Below, one piece after another: positions 34,175-45,238 of a DNA stretch of 64,000 bases; within the stretch, counting starts at the first letter, position 1; each line of letters starts with the position of its first letter. Source of the DNA: Toxonevra muliebris (lineage: Eukaryota; Arthropoda; Insecta; Diptera; Pallopteridae). Below the pieces are notes generated by a model. It was given only the letters and a program-made list of their open reading frames with translations, was not told the origin of the DNA and searched no databases. Location: positions 42,559,989 to 42,623,988 of the forward strand of contig OY829326.1 of NCBI GenBank assembly GCA_963691655.1, written 5' to 3'. Made by a program: the position numbers and the translations under genes.

Positions 34175-34722
34175 TAATTAGGTATTATCAAGGCAGTCCC
34201 TAACCAGTTTAGAGTTTACCTGTTAGGATTTGAGTGCTTTGAAAGCCGCTTGGCTGTCAGTTAGAATCGCAATGTTCTGATTACAATAGTTCCGCTTGAG
34301 GTTGAAGTGAACACACTTGTCTATGGCGTATATTTTCGACTGAAAGATACTGGTGCATTTACCCATGGGCTCGAAGTATTTTATCCTTGGCCCATATATC
34401 CCCGCTCCTGCTCCTTCGTCAGTAAGAGACCCGTCTGTATACCAGGCTATCATTTGTTGGCTTATATTGTAGGTTTTAAGCAAACCTTCTCTAACATTTT
34501 TTTTACTTAGTTTTGTTTTAAACTTTTTAGTGAAACTAAACTGCGGTATCATGTTATCCCTCGGTATTGACCCGCTATATTTTCCAGACATTCCATAATT
34601 GGCCCTCTTAGCCTGCATCTGAATATAGATGTGAAGAGGTGTTAATTCTAAAAGGACTTCTAAGGACGCTGTTGGACTGGTCCGCATAGCCCCAGTTATG
34701 CAAACACATGCTAGTCTTTAAA
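34175..34722 (-). pseudogene. LINE RNase H fragment
   Basis: On the minus strand it begins with ACVCITGAMRTSPTASLEVL (the linker between RT and RNase H; 34660-34720). It then has the RNase H motifs WYTDGSLTDEGAGAGIYG (first Asp, about 34365-34420), SIFQSKIYAIDK (about 34310-34345) and AILTDSQAAFKAL (third Asp, 34228-34270). The glutamate expected in the second motif (FQAE) is lysine (FQSK). An early TAA (34223) interrupts it; NSKLVRDCLDN continues to about 34175. It lacks RT and the last aspartate. It belongs to the same broad group as the LINE at 1076-2700. Confidence 0.85.
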
Positions 34723-34924
34723 GTTTATTTGGAATTAATTACTCTCGGAGAATTTTAGTAGTAAAACCAAATTCGTTGGTTTTCAAGTACTTTTTTAATT
34801 CCTTTACATTTTTTAAAATACAATCAACACTTTTCTAATTAAACTACTGAGTAATTGCAAATGTTAGTTGCCGCTTACAATTACAAGAAATTGTAATTGA
34901 GGAGGAATTCAATTCCTAAAGTAG

Positions 34925-35115
34925 CACTGCCCTGCAAATTTCAACTTTTCTTGTGCGAATGGCTTCTAGTGATTCCGAATGATTTTTCCATGCTGAATAC
35001 GAATTTGCAGTCAAAAACTTTCCATCACGTCACGTTTTTGGCGTTTTTGGCCATTTTTGAAAAATTTGCGAAGCTGAACGTGCTACAAACTTCGCTAATA
35101 TCAGAAATTGACGGT
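34925..35115 (+). repeat. Interspersed repeat R1, partial copy
   Basis: GCAAATTTCAACTTTTCTTG, a CACGTCACGTTTTTGG block and CGTGCTACAAACTTCGCTAA align with 17420-17630. The second half is absent; unrelated sequence follows at about 35116. Confidence 0.65.
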
Positions 35116-35201
35116 CGTAACAACAACAAAAAAAAATCGCTGTGGTACTAGTTTTAAGTATCTTTAAGATTTTGTTTTTAAAAACGATTTTCTATTCCTT
35201 T

Positions 35202-35242
35202 CAACGCCCCTGATGATGCCTAAAAATTAGGCGAAAACGTTG
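35202..35242 (+). ncRNA. Hammerhead-core-like structured motif, copy 3
   Basis: CTGATGA (35210-35216), hairpin GCCTA-AAAAT-TAGGC (35218-35232), GAAA (35233-35236). Flanking CAACG (35202-35206) and CGTTG (35238-35242) are complementary and close a second helix. A third helix and cleavage triplet are not visible. The stem sequence differs entirely from copies 1 and 2, while the core CTGATGA/GAAA and the pairing are kept. Confidence 0.4.
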
Positions 35243-37752
35243 ACGAAAGCGAATAATCAATTGACTAAATAAGCCTAAAACTATTGCAGAAATTAAAATA
35301 CAGAAAATAGTCAAAAATTCGATTGTACTAAAATTTGCAATTATACTGAATTAAATTATATAGCATTAAAATGATTAATGCTAAAGAAATGAAGTTTTAA
35401 TTACCATTGCATTTTTCAATGTCAATGAAATTGTATACCCATTATCATTACATTCTGCTTCCTTACACATTTCTGAGTGTAGAGTATCCATAAGTCATTC
35501 GAGATCTAATAAAACAAGTTCACTTATTCCGACTACTTTCCGTTAATGTTAACATAAACAAAATCAAAACAAAAACATTCTGAGCTTGCTGTTAAATTGA
35601 ACAATAACTTTAATTTGTTCATAAACAAAGTGAAGGAAAAAATAATTGAAATGAAAAACAAAAACAGACAGAATAAAAGTTCTTAAACTCTGAAAATAGA
35701 ATATTTTGTTATTCGGTACTTTCATAAATACTGCAAAAATTACAAAGAATTTTGCTGCTGCCTGCGTGTGTATAAACGAAAATTGAAAGGTATGAATTTT
35801 TGTTTTAATTGCTTCCTTGAACTCTTTTGAGATATAAACAAAATGGGAAAACAGAAAAAGATACAATCGTTTTTCGTATGTAGGTATTTTAATTTACAAT
35901 ATTAAAATAATAGACACGTTTTCGATATTATTATTATTTTTTTTTTTAGCAATTTGGTTATATTTTCTTATGGGAAATTCTTGTTCTTGGCATTGTTCTA
36001 AACAATAATTTACTTAAAAGATAAACAGACTGAAGTTGAAGTATAAAATTTAATTAAATGTATGGCATGCAAATATTTTTAAATTATGATTGAGTCGAAA
36101 TACTCATAACTTATAAAAGCAAAATACAAACACGGGCATGTGAGTCATTCTCCTATTTCTCTTAAATAGCAAGAAAATTTACCTAATTTTTTAATTATTT
36201 TAGCTGAAAACGTGTAATGAACCCCCCATAATTTAAGATCTATTAACTGCTTGACTCAATGACAGCTATTTAAATGTTTATAGACGTACACCATGTACTT
36301 AAATATGAGCATTTTTAATAATACGACTATCTAAAAGTATTTTAACAACTAATTTAACAAAAAACTACATATAATATTCATAAACGAATAAATATTACCC
36401 ACACACAGCAACAATAAAATGGGCTACACTTTTTCACATGATAACGAAGACGTTCCGCTCGAAATTACCCAACCAATTGTACAATTCCCGTATTTACTAA
36501 ATACCCGTACATTCAGACATAGTATGTAGGTATGTTGTTGTTAGTATTTGTTATATATAATATGGTTACTGTCGTTGTTGTTGTTGCTGATGATATATTA
36601 CACATTGCAATAAAATAATAAAACAAATTTCGTTGTATCTCATTGCATGCTTCAAATTTATATGTACATACATACATGTGTAACAATTTTACACTCATCA
36701 ACAACAACAGGTTAAAATTTAGAGTGCCCACCTCTTTCCGAAAAATAATTACATGGTAAATATGAGAATCCTTTCGAACTTTTCGCTTTTTTAACAATAG
36801 CAATGTGTCATGATTCATGAGAACTTTTCTTCTTTTTTTTTTTTTTTTTTGGGTCTTGTAAGTTTTTAAAATAAAGCAGCGATTTTTAAACTTTTCGTTA
36901 GAATTTATTATTTCCGCTATATACCCGTAATTTTTTATTTTTTTGTTTCTGAGTCCGATTAAATTTAACAACAACATTATTTGCTGTTTCTACTTAAGCA
37001 TATTAAGCATATGTGTGTGTGTGTGTTGTGACTATTCAATTCCAAAACATCGAGTAACAAGTATTCACCACTGCTCTTCAGCTCATAAATTTTTTTTCTT
37101 CTTTTTTAATTTTCTCGTCCGTACGCATGCGCAACATTGACGCGAGGGTGTTCGCTGAAGAGGAACATTGCAAGCATTTTTTTTATTATTATTTTTTATG
37201 TTTTTATTTCGTTGATTTTTTTTTAGTTTTATTTTTGTATTTTTGTTTTGATATGGATGTATGTTCTTATGTATAGCTTTTAGGGCAATTCCGTATTTTG
37301 AAATTAAATGGTCTGTTGAATTTTCATGTTTTTCTGTACATAAGTGCATACATATTTATTTCGTCTTCTACATAAACACATTTAGTTTCTTTCTTGATTA
37401 ATTTACTTGTAGAATTCACTTGCTTGTTGCACTTTTTAAGTTGTTAAAAAAAAGTGTGTACAAATATATGACAACAAACGCAAAGTTCATTCGTTTCATA
37501 ATTTCATACTTCTTGATTTTTTAGGTTTTTTTCTCACAAATTTATTTCATTGGAAAACTTTGCTAGGGTACATTAAAACTACTTCCGTTTTCATTAAAGA
37601 ATCTTTTTGAATTGCTGTGAGTTTGTATCAAATTTAATTTTTGAAATGAGCTGCTTGCAATCGCAAGAGCGACATTTTTTTAGATGCCGAAAAACGGAGC
37701 GTAGAAAAAGAAAACAAAATTTATAGTGAAGTTTAGGCATAAAATATTGATA
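35243..37752. other. AT-rich noncoding stretch
   Basis: Nothing coding is supported. It has poly-T tracts (35934-35947, 36832-36850), a GT run (37012-37026) and A/T-rich open frames at 36513-37349 that read as Lys/Asn-rich or Phe-rich text without domains. Confidence 0.5.
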
Positions 37753-38022
37753 CAGTCAACGCTCGAAACCGTGAACTAATAAAAACCAAGGGGTTTCATG
37801 TTTAAGAGATTGTCCACGTTTGCGATTGTAGAAAAAAGAAAGCACAGAATTATCTTCACCTTAAATATAACCTTTTCTCTTAAGTAGTTGTAGTAAACAT
37901 ATCTAGAGGATTCCCGAAACTATTAAAATCATGAACATTTATTTACAATTTCTAAGAAATATTGCTCACGTCTTAGAGCTTTGTTCACGTTAGTGGATGT
38001 TCATATTATCGAACGTTGACTG
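37753..38022. mobile_element. pogo/Tigger-type MITE
   Basis: Left end CAGTCAACGCTCGAAA; reverse complement of right end CAGTCAACGTTCGATA (14 of 16). TA flanks both sides (37751-37752 and 38023-38024). Starting CAGT with a nearby TCGA and a TA target is usual for pogo-type elements. It is 270 bp and noncoding. Confidence 0.65.
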
Positions 38023-38199
38023 TATGTAAAAAGTGTCAGTTTAATATCTTATAAAGTAAAAGGGGGAAAAAAATAAAAATAAAATAAAACTTGCCTATTC
38101 TCCGCCTTGCAGAGAGAGCATATTCTGTAGCATGCTTTCTATTGACCAATCATAATTGTTGGTTTTTATTATGTGAGAGAAAAGAGAGAAACTTGACAT

Positions 38200-39152
38200 C
38201 AGCGATGCCAACTTGCAGGGAATTCCCCCATTTGCGGGGAATTTTACTTGGTGCGGGCAATCGGGGAATGAGCTGTTTTTTGGGGGGGATTGGAAGTCGT
38301 TGAGCTTTTAGTCACTAAAGTCTGTAGAATATTTTATGTCAAATTTTATGTAATATAAAACGTTTAACTTATGCAATATTTGATATGAGTGGACCCTGCA
38401 ATTTATTGGTTTGGAGAAATCGGTTTTTAAGAAATGTGCTAAGTATTTGAAAGTGTTATATTTCGAATGTATTTTGTAGAAATTTCAGAGAGAAACTCGC
38501 AGTGTTTTCGTAGATATAGACGATTATAGCGCCGAGTGTCAATCAGTCCAAAACAATCGCGCGGCGCTTCGACTTCCCTTTCGGCTGTTTAGAAAGGCTT
38601 ACCTATGCTTTTGTCCAGCTCCTCCAGATTAATAACTTTTAATCATTGCTGACTAATCTAAAAACTTACAAATTACTGTCAGCCATCATAAAGAAGATGA
38701 AGTATATTTTATATTTTAAAAATCGATAGTCAAAACTTTGAACCCGTTGTTCTCAAAGCAAGGTTTTTACCATTTTTTATTTGAGTCAAAAGAAAGCCCA
38801 TGTCTTCTCTTTTGAGAATTTTGATGTCCAAAAATGGGGTGAGGACTGTTTATCTATCAAAATGAACGTCTAGTAACTCGAAACACCTCATCTCGTTCAA
38901 ATTTGGTGTTTTAACTACTACCAAATAGGACTAAACTTTGTGCAAGTTTGAGCACGATCGATTTTGAGTGTGGGTTCCCTTGAAATGAAATCTCCTATGT
39001 GTCAAAAGAGTTCCGGAGGCAGAAAGTACTGGTCTATTAATCTACCAGTCCCATAAAAATTGGAAATTATACCGATGCGGCGAATTTGAACGAAAATCGG
39101 GGAATTTCTCGAGGGCCATCGGGGAGAAAGAAAAATTGAGTTGGCATCCTTG
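38200..39152. mobile_element. Non-autonomous hAT-type transposon with perfect 8-bp target duplication
   Basis: CTTGACAT is found at 38192-38199 and at 39153-39160, directly outside ends that are inverted: CAGCGATGCCAACT on the left and CAAGGATGCCAACT as the reverse complement on the right (12 of 14). An 8-bp duplication with CA-starting ends is the hAT signature. The 953-bp interior encodes nothing recognisable. Subterminal GGGGAATT-type blocks recur near both ends (38219-38240 and 39098-39106). Confidence 0.85.
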
Positions 39153-41269
39153 CTTGACATTCAAGAACCAAAGTAGAAAACAAATTTTATATTCTCTTTA
39201 ATTGCAGCCTGGTTACATTACTACTTTTGATTCAAATTAAAAGCGAATAATTTTGATTTCTCATCTCAGTATAGAGACCAAGTTTGTGTCTACTACACTA
39301 TGATGCATAATTATAGCCGCATCTATGTTTCAACACATTTACTGGTTCTAAGTGACTGTAGAATAAATTCAATAAATTTTTATGAAAGGAAACTAAAAAT
39401 AAGTTAATTTAAGATAAAGTATTATTTTAGAAGTATTTGCGAATGTACCGTTAAAATTCAATCTTTGTTTTTTTATTGGTGCATTGTGAACTTTTTCAGT
39501 TTGCGCAAAGTTTTGGTCAATCACTGATCGTTTCTCTAGATTCTAGTATCCATTTATTTATATGGTCACGTGGTATTGATTTAAATGTCAAGAAATAATA
39601 AAAAACAGAATAGATCTTCGCCTGAAACATCGAAACCACAGCCAGCTTTCCCACATACTTTTTCACTAACTATTTGAATATTGAGAATATACTCAAATAC
39701 CCGTATATGGAGGGTTTCGGTTTCGTTTTGTCTATTATGTTTTGTTGTTGATTTCAATCAAAATTCAAATTGTCACATGATGTGATGAGATGAGCAACAG
39801 CAAGCTAGCAACACATATGGAGCAATGTGCGCTACAATGTACGCTTTTATGTCATTAACATATGACAACCAACAACAACAACGGTAACAGGGGCAACGAC
39901 AACGAAGGCGTCGGTTTTAATATACATTCATAAATAGGTATAATTTAATCTTTATCATTGTCATCATCATAATCAACTGAACAGAAACAACAAAATCTTT
40001 ATATACTTTTACTGGAATTTCTTTTTACCATCCAAAGTAGCATCAGCAATATCGCAATATCAGTAGAAAAAGCAAAAACAACAGTAGCGACAACTACAGC
40101 GGCATCGGCAGCAGCAACAGTTAAGGTGAATGCAAAGTAAAATCGCTTTCTAAATTGAAACAATAGTACGGTATAGGTGCATATGAGTAAGTAATCAAAC
40201 TCATACTCATCGCATACACACAAATATGTAGATAAGTAGCAAGCAAAGCCTCTGGAGGTGGTTGCTGTGGCTCTAGTGATGATGTACGAAATGAACTATC
40301 CTACCCCCGCCCTCCCGCTTAAGGTCGTTGCTATTCAATGCATTTCATAAGTTCAAACTTTCGACTCTCGCACTCGATTTCGCATACTATCATCAACTTC
40401 TCCCGCCAACACCACCAGCAACCACCAACACCACAAAAACTAAATTTACTATATCTGCGCGCATACAGTGAATTTGCAGTATATGCAATTTGAATTACGT
40501 TGACCTTTGTCAAGTTTTTAACCAAGGTATTTCTTTACCGCAACAACAAAAACAAAAGCAAATTCACATATAATTTTCTTCTTATAAAAGAAAAACTTAA
40601 TTTCAAATGCATAATTTTTTTTTTGTGGTATTTAAAGCTGAAAGTAATTGTGGGTGTATTCGTGCGTGTGTGAGATTTTTTGTTTTTCTTTCGAATCTGC
40701 ATTTGCATTTTGCATTTATGTCTATTATTTTAAATATTTACTTTCATTTATCTACAGCCAATTAAATGTTCATTTAAGTTTTATCTACAAATTTACCTTT
40801 TCGTTTTATTTAATATATTTACATTTGAAATTGTTTCAATTTGAAATTATAAACTGGAAAATTGTGTGTACATATTTTAGATATTTTAACGAACGCGTGT
40901 ATCACTTACTTACTTCTATTTTTGAGTGTATTTATGTTAAAAAGGTAATTGCCATATATGAGGGAAAAAATAATCTAATTTAATACTATGAGAGTGTGTT
41001 AGCGAAATCTGGAACATGGCAACCCACACACACACACACACCACACACAGTTTGTTGTCTAAAATTTATTCACTTCATCATTATATCAGTTTAAATTGGG
41101 TTATTTATTAATGTGAGTATATAAAAATGTGAAAAGAATGAGCTAGATTTTAGTACAGTAATAATGTAAAATTTTTAAGATTTATATGAAATGAAAAATA
41201 TTTACAAATTTGGAAATGCATAAGAGCAGAAAACATTAAAGATTAAAGACTTTCTTCTAGTCTTAGAAT
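39153..41269. other. AT-rich noncoding stretch with simple repeats
   Basis: CAA/CAG triplets (39865-39910 and 40060-40125), CACCA-type text (40410-40436) and a CA run (41025-41050). Open frames at 40648-40983 and 39999-40525 are composition-driven. Confidence 0.5.
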
Positions 41270-41518
41270 ATATCGCTCATTTACTAAAAGACTGTCATAA
41301 CTCAAAAAACGCGATTTTGCAGAAAACGCGTTTAAAGTTTTCAATTGACTCCCACTTTGCAGAAAAAAGAAGAAATCTTATAGTTCTCACTCGCTGAGTA
41401 TACAAGATATTGATATGAAATTTTTACACAATATGAAGCGTGACATAATGAATAATTCTGCATCATTAACTCAAAAATCGTATTTTTTGACTTATGACAG
41501 TCTTTTAGTAAGCGATAT
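41270..41518. mobile_element. MITE family M, copy 2
   Basis: Same length class (249 bp) and same ends as 29192-29435. It carries a 13-base extra segment (GCGTGACATAATG region near 41436-41450) and lacks five bases near the right end. The two copies lie 12 kb apart in the same orientation. Confidence 0.85.
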
Positions 41519-41792
41519 GTAAAAAATTGTCTCTGGTTTCGGAACGGGTTTTGTTTTTCACTTATAACTTTTTGTTTGAATAACAAAATTTTTCACTTTT
41601 TATGACAGGATAATTTTTTTTGGGGCAGAAATTTTGTCTGTGGTTATGGGATATCTCAAAAATTCTGATGGAAAAAAACTAGGCATATTTCGTTTATTTT
41701 GTTGGCTTTTAATATGGAATTGAATTCAAATTAATCTTCAGATTCCTCCATTTATTCATCATAGTTGGATTCACAGTGTTTGCAGGGAAAAT

Positions 41793-42420
41793 GTGTTCAT
41801 ACCAAAATTGTGTCTGAAAAACACCGAAAACTTCGTGAAAGTGTTGCAAAAACAATTTAATTTTACTATTTTCTTTCATACAAATGACGCATTGATTGGA
41901 GGTGAAACCAAATATCTAACATCATCTTCTAGTGATATCTACATTTTCAACCAATCAGTTCATAGTCAGGCGGTGATAAAATCCCTCCAATGACATGCTG
42001 ATAACTACATGGTTGCCCTTCAATGCATATAGTCTCTGGACGAGACAGCCATGGCATTCAATCTGCACCTCAAATGTGTGCCTGGGCATAGCGACATTGA
42101 GGGAAACTGTAAGGCTGATGAACTTGTTATACTTGACACGACTTTAAGCAATCAAGCATCACTGACTCTTAATCAAAAATGAGCATTTCCATATTGCGGA
42201 AAGCAGATGGAGAATGGAATCAACCAGAACACCAAAGCACTCATAAACTTGGACCGAACACACATAAGCAGGATAACTTTCATTCTTACCAGATATTACC
42301 TTACTGGTGACCATGTGCGTAGACTGAGCCTTCTCTATGCTGAAGCTGTAGAAATAAAAAGAAAGAGGAAACAATCTAATCTTCCTTACCTTCCCTTATA
42401 TAAACTGCCCTACTCAAGCA
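41793..42420 (+). pseudogene. LINE RNase H and tail fragment
   Basis: Around 41925-41990, DIYIFNQSVHSQAVIKSLQ corresponds to the third-aspartate region (IYxFSDSQAAIKSL), with the aspartate lost. Around 42065-42125, LHLKCVPGHSDIEGNCKADE is the end of RNase H, with its last aspartate. In another frame, 42230-42325 reads ALINLDRTHISRITFILTRY then YLTGDHVRRLSLL, matching the RNase H-to-tail linker (TGHC) of related LINEs. The Cys tail is missing. Frameshifts and stops are common. Confidence 0.7.
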
Positions 42421-42643
42421 GAACGCAAAAAAAAAAAAAAGTCTGGGAGAGCTTTCCTATGAGAGATTCACAGAACTTGAATACTCTGAAATCAGAGACA
42501 TACTTTTTTTATTAGTTCAAACATTTATTAAATATATATATAGTGTTTGTTATACTAGTTATATAACTAAAGAGCAGTTTGATTTTGAGAATATTGTGTA
42601 AATATTCAAGGAGATTTTTAAAATCCCAATTTTAATTAGTCAA

Positions 42644-42895
42644 TCATGTGTTTTTTTGTTTTTTGCGTTTTAGTCTTCGAGTTAGAGCTGAGATATCAAA
42701 AAAATTGCCGGCTTCCTTGTTCACGTGCTCTTGGAGCCTTATGGAATGGGATTGCGCTAGTTTTTGAATTTCATCAGCAACCAAAAGAATATTGAGATTA
42801 CGATGAATACAGAGCAACAATTGAAAACACAAACTGGTTTGACTAAGAGGGATGAAGAAGTTAAAACTCCTCCATAGGGTATCACAATGGACCAA
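42644..42895 (-). other. Unassigned 83-codon open frame
   Basis: The minus-strand translation (FNFFIPLSQTSLCFQLLLCI, then ADEIQKLAQSHSIRLQEHVN and SALTRRLKRKKQ) looks more protein-like than most chance frames here. I recognise no family. It overlaps a SINE-like segment at its 5' end (42870-42945), so it may be part of a dispersed repeat. Confidence 0.2.
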
Positions 42896-42945
42896 TAGGT
42901 CTCAGTGTGTTCATTTTGAACAGCCACAACAACTTAACCTACTTG
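42870..42945 (+). repeat. Possible SINE 3' segment
   Basis: GGTATCACAATGGACCAATA, then CAGTGTG and CAGCCAC...CTTAACCTA parallels the minus-strand text at 58985-59050 (GGTATCACAATGGGCC...CAGCCACTCTAACCTAACC). Confidence 0.45.
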
Positions 42946-43086
42946 TATTGCGTAGAACCAAGCGTTCCAGAATCGAAATCAACCCTACCCCATTAATGGA
43001 AAATTGTAGGAACTGGCTTCACAAAAAAAATAAGAAAAGATTTTCATCACAATATGCATGTAATTTGCTCTGTATAATGAAAGTGC

Positions 43087-43672
43087 AGTGGCGTAGGTAG
43101 GATTTTTCCAAAGGAAACCCGCTATAACAGAATTTGTCTAAGGCGAACACGACAAAAACAAAGTTTTAGCTTTGAGGGATAAGCTTTTAAAAAATAATAT
43201 TACAAATTTTTAAAACACCGGCTCAACCTTATAAAATATTATAATCCAAATTTTGCTCGATTCGATAAAAAAAAAAAACAAAAGATCCCTCTTATGGTCA
43301 TTTCAACTCGATACTGCTAACTTTAAAAATTTATCAAATCCAAAAACAAGTTATCCACTTATTATTTTATTGACATCAGATGCTAATTTTCTCAGGTGGT
43401 ATAGAGTGGTTCGTTTTTGAGATATTTAAATCTACGGGACAAAGTTTTCGAGAATGACGTAGTAATTTAAAAAAACTACGATCTTGTTATTTTGTATATC
43501 CACACACCAAATAATGTAAAAATATGATTTTAAAAAACACTTAATTGTTGAACCTTTTTTTTTTGTTTTCAAAATACTAACTAAATATTAAAACATTTTA
43601 AAATTTTATCTGTCAATTAAATTATTTAGGGTGGGATTTTTCCCCTTAAGCATTTCCTTACCTACGCCACTA
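43087..43672. mobile_element. Inverted-repeat element with hAT-like CAGTGGCGTAGG ends
   Basis: Left end CAGTGGCGTAGGTAGGA; reverse complement of right end TAGTGGCGTAGGTAAGGA. CAGTGGCG starts are common among hAT elements. No clean 8-bp duplication is seen (GAAAAGTG against CACATGTG). 586 bp, noncoding. Confidence 0.65.
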
Positions 43673-43801
43673 CACATGTGTAAATATCGTTGAAAAAAAT
43701 AATAACACTATACACCTAAAAAGTGAAAAAAAAAACATGTTTGGAACTTTCTTAAGAGGGAGTCTATTCGCTTCGGTGTCTTACCGAAAAAATGAGATTA
43801 A

Positions 43802-44320
43802 CCCTTTCACGCCCGAATTGTAATGGGGCTTGAGAGAAACCTTTTGTTGTGAAATTATGGTTACTTAGATCCTCCACAATCATGATACCAAATTTCATGC
43901 TTCTATATTGATTTGTTTGCCCTTTATTAAAGGTTAAAAAAAAGTAGCTGTGGAGCTATTAACAACCACTGGATAATTCGATTCCTCCAATTTTTCGATT
44001 TTCATATTCTCTTGTCTTTTGATAACATATCTGACAAAGAAAATTTCCGGTAAGTAATAATTAAATGCATTATTTTTCAAAAAATAGTGCAAACGATTTT
44101 ACTAAAAGTTTTTGCACTTGGGTTTTTTGCTGGACTTCAAAGACAAAACATTAGAAAAAATTACTTAAGCAGAAAATTCCAAATATTCGGCAATCAGCAA
44201 ACTTGACGAATACCTGACAGAACCTAATACAAATAGCGTTAATAGTGCAATTTGTTAAACATTTTATTTGTGCCACATAAAAGTGAATGTTGCATATACG
44301 CAACATTGGGTATGAAAGAG
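43802..44320. mobile_element. TTAA-flanked MITE (piggyBac-type ends)
   Basis: TTAA at 43798-43801 and 44321-44324. Left end CCCTTTCACGCCCGAATTG; reverse complement of right end CTCTTTCATACCCAATGTTG. 519 bp, noncoding. Confidence 0.65.
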
Positions 44321-44324
44321 TTAA

Positions 44325-45049
44325 CAGTGCTGACCTTAAGGTTGTCAATATAAAAAATCAGTAAAAATCGTTCTCCAAAAACCAGAGACAATCTCGTACA
44401 TATTTTGTTCCAGTCTCAACTTGTGCCTGGAGTTCTAGAAGTTTGTCTAGCTGATATGTCAAGAATCAAGAGACAGAGAGAGATATAATCGCTCTGGAAG
44501 CTATTTCCATAGATCTGCTGTCACAGATTATGCTAGGACCAAGCCTAAGGTAAAGAAAAATAAATTGATATGAAATCTAGCAGGAATTTTACAATCTCCT
44601 TCATTATATTATCGTAGCGTAAGGGTTATGTCACCTTATGTTCACAATATACAATATACATACCCATTAGTGTGGTCCAAAATAACATGTAAATTGTATA
44701 TTCATAAGTAAATAAGCACTTTCTCTTACTATTTTTTACAAATTTTTGGAGAATATTGCGGAATTACTATAGGAACTAAACAATTGAGCACTTTACATTT
44801 TTATAGACCACCAAAAACTTTTAAATTACACATAAAAAATTGTAATCCTCGTGCACTCGTAATATACTCGTATGTTTGTAGTTGTAATTAACTGCGCAGA
44901 AAATTTAATAAAAACTCCATTAACACAAATAACAATAATTATAATGTTTTAATTAAATTGTCTAGTGTATGAATGTATTTCCCTGTGTGCTACAATAAAA
45001 TAACAAGAGTTGAAAAAAAAACAAGATTATTTCTTGTTGAATTCCATAC
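44325..45049. other. AT-rich noncoding stretch
   Basis: No gene recognised. It precedes, in plus coordinates, the GC-rich candidate exon. Confidence 0.4.
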
Positions 45050-45238
45050 GTCGGGTTTATCCACAATGTAATGGCTCCGCTTTGGCCGCTGCTGGTGGCG
45101 GTTGGTTTTTGAAGCGAGTTTCAAATGATTTTCAGCTTTTACTTCACTAGTACCGGCCGGCGTTGCTGCTGCCGTTGTCGCCATTGCCATTGCCGCGACC
45201 GCGCCCATTAACAATTTGTCACTGCCGCTGGTGGCTGA
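45050..45238 (-). CDS. Candidate internal coding exon (63 codons)
   Basis: On the minus strand a GC-rich block stands out in AT-rich surroundings and is open: SATSGSDKLLMGAVAAMAMA, then TTAAATPAGTSEVKAENHLK, and on to RSHYIVDKPD. It can be bounded by an acceptor (GCCAG, just outside 45238) and a donor (GTATGG at 45044-45049), giving 63 codons in phase 0 at both ends. That phase fits the exon ending at 56697. A CTAAT branch-site-like word lies about 12 bases from the acceptor, closer than usual, and the acceptor lacks a strong pyrimidine tract. Codon choice (GCG, GGC, CGC) is unlike chance frames here. I do not recognise the protein. It could instead be the 5' end of a separate gene starting at ATG 45208. 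Confidence 0.35.

Noticed and set aside
35202..35242. Complete hammerhead ribozyme
   Set aside because: The CTGATGA and GAAA core with one hairpin and a closing stem is there, but no third helix or UH cleavage site could be found.
15965..41050. CRISPR-like or satellite arrays at CA, GT and CAA runs
   Set aside because: They are ordinary microsatellites with no spacer structure.
43079..43680. 8-bp target duplication for the CAGTGGCG-ended element
   Set aside because: The flanking octamers share only about half their bases.
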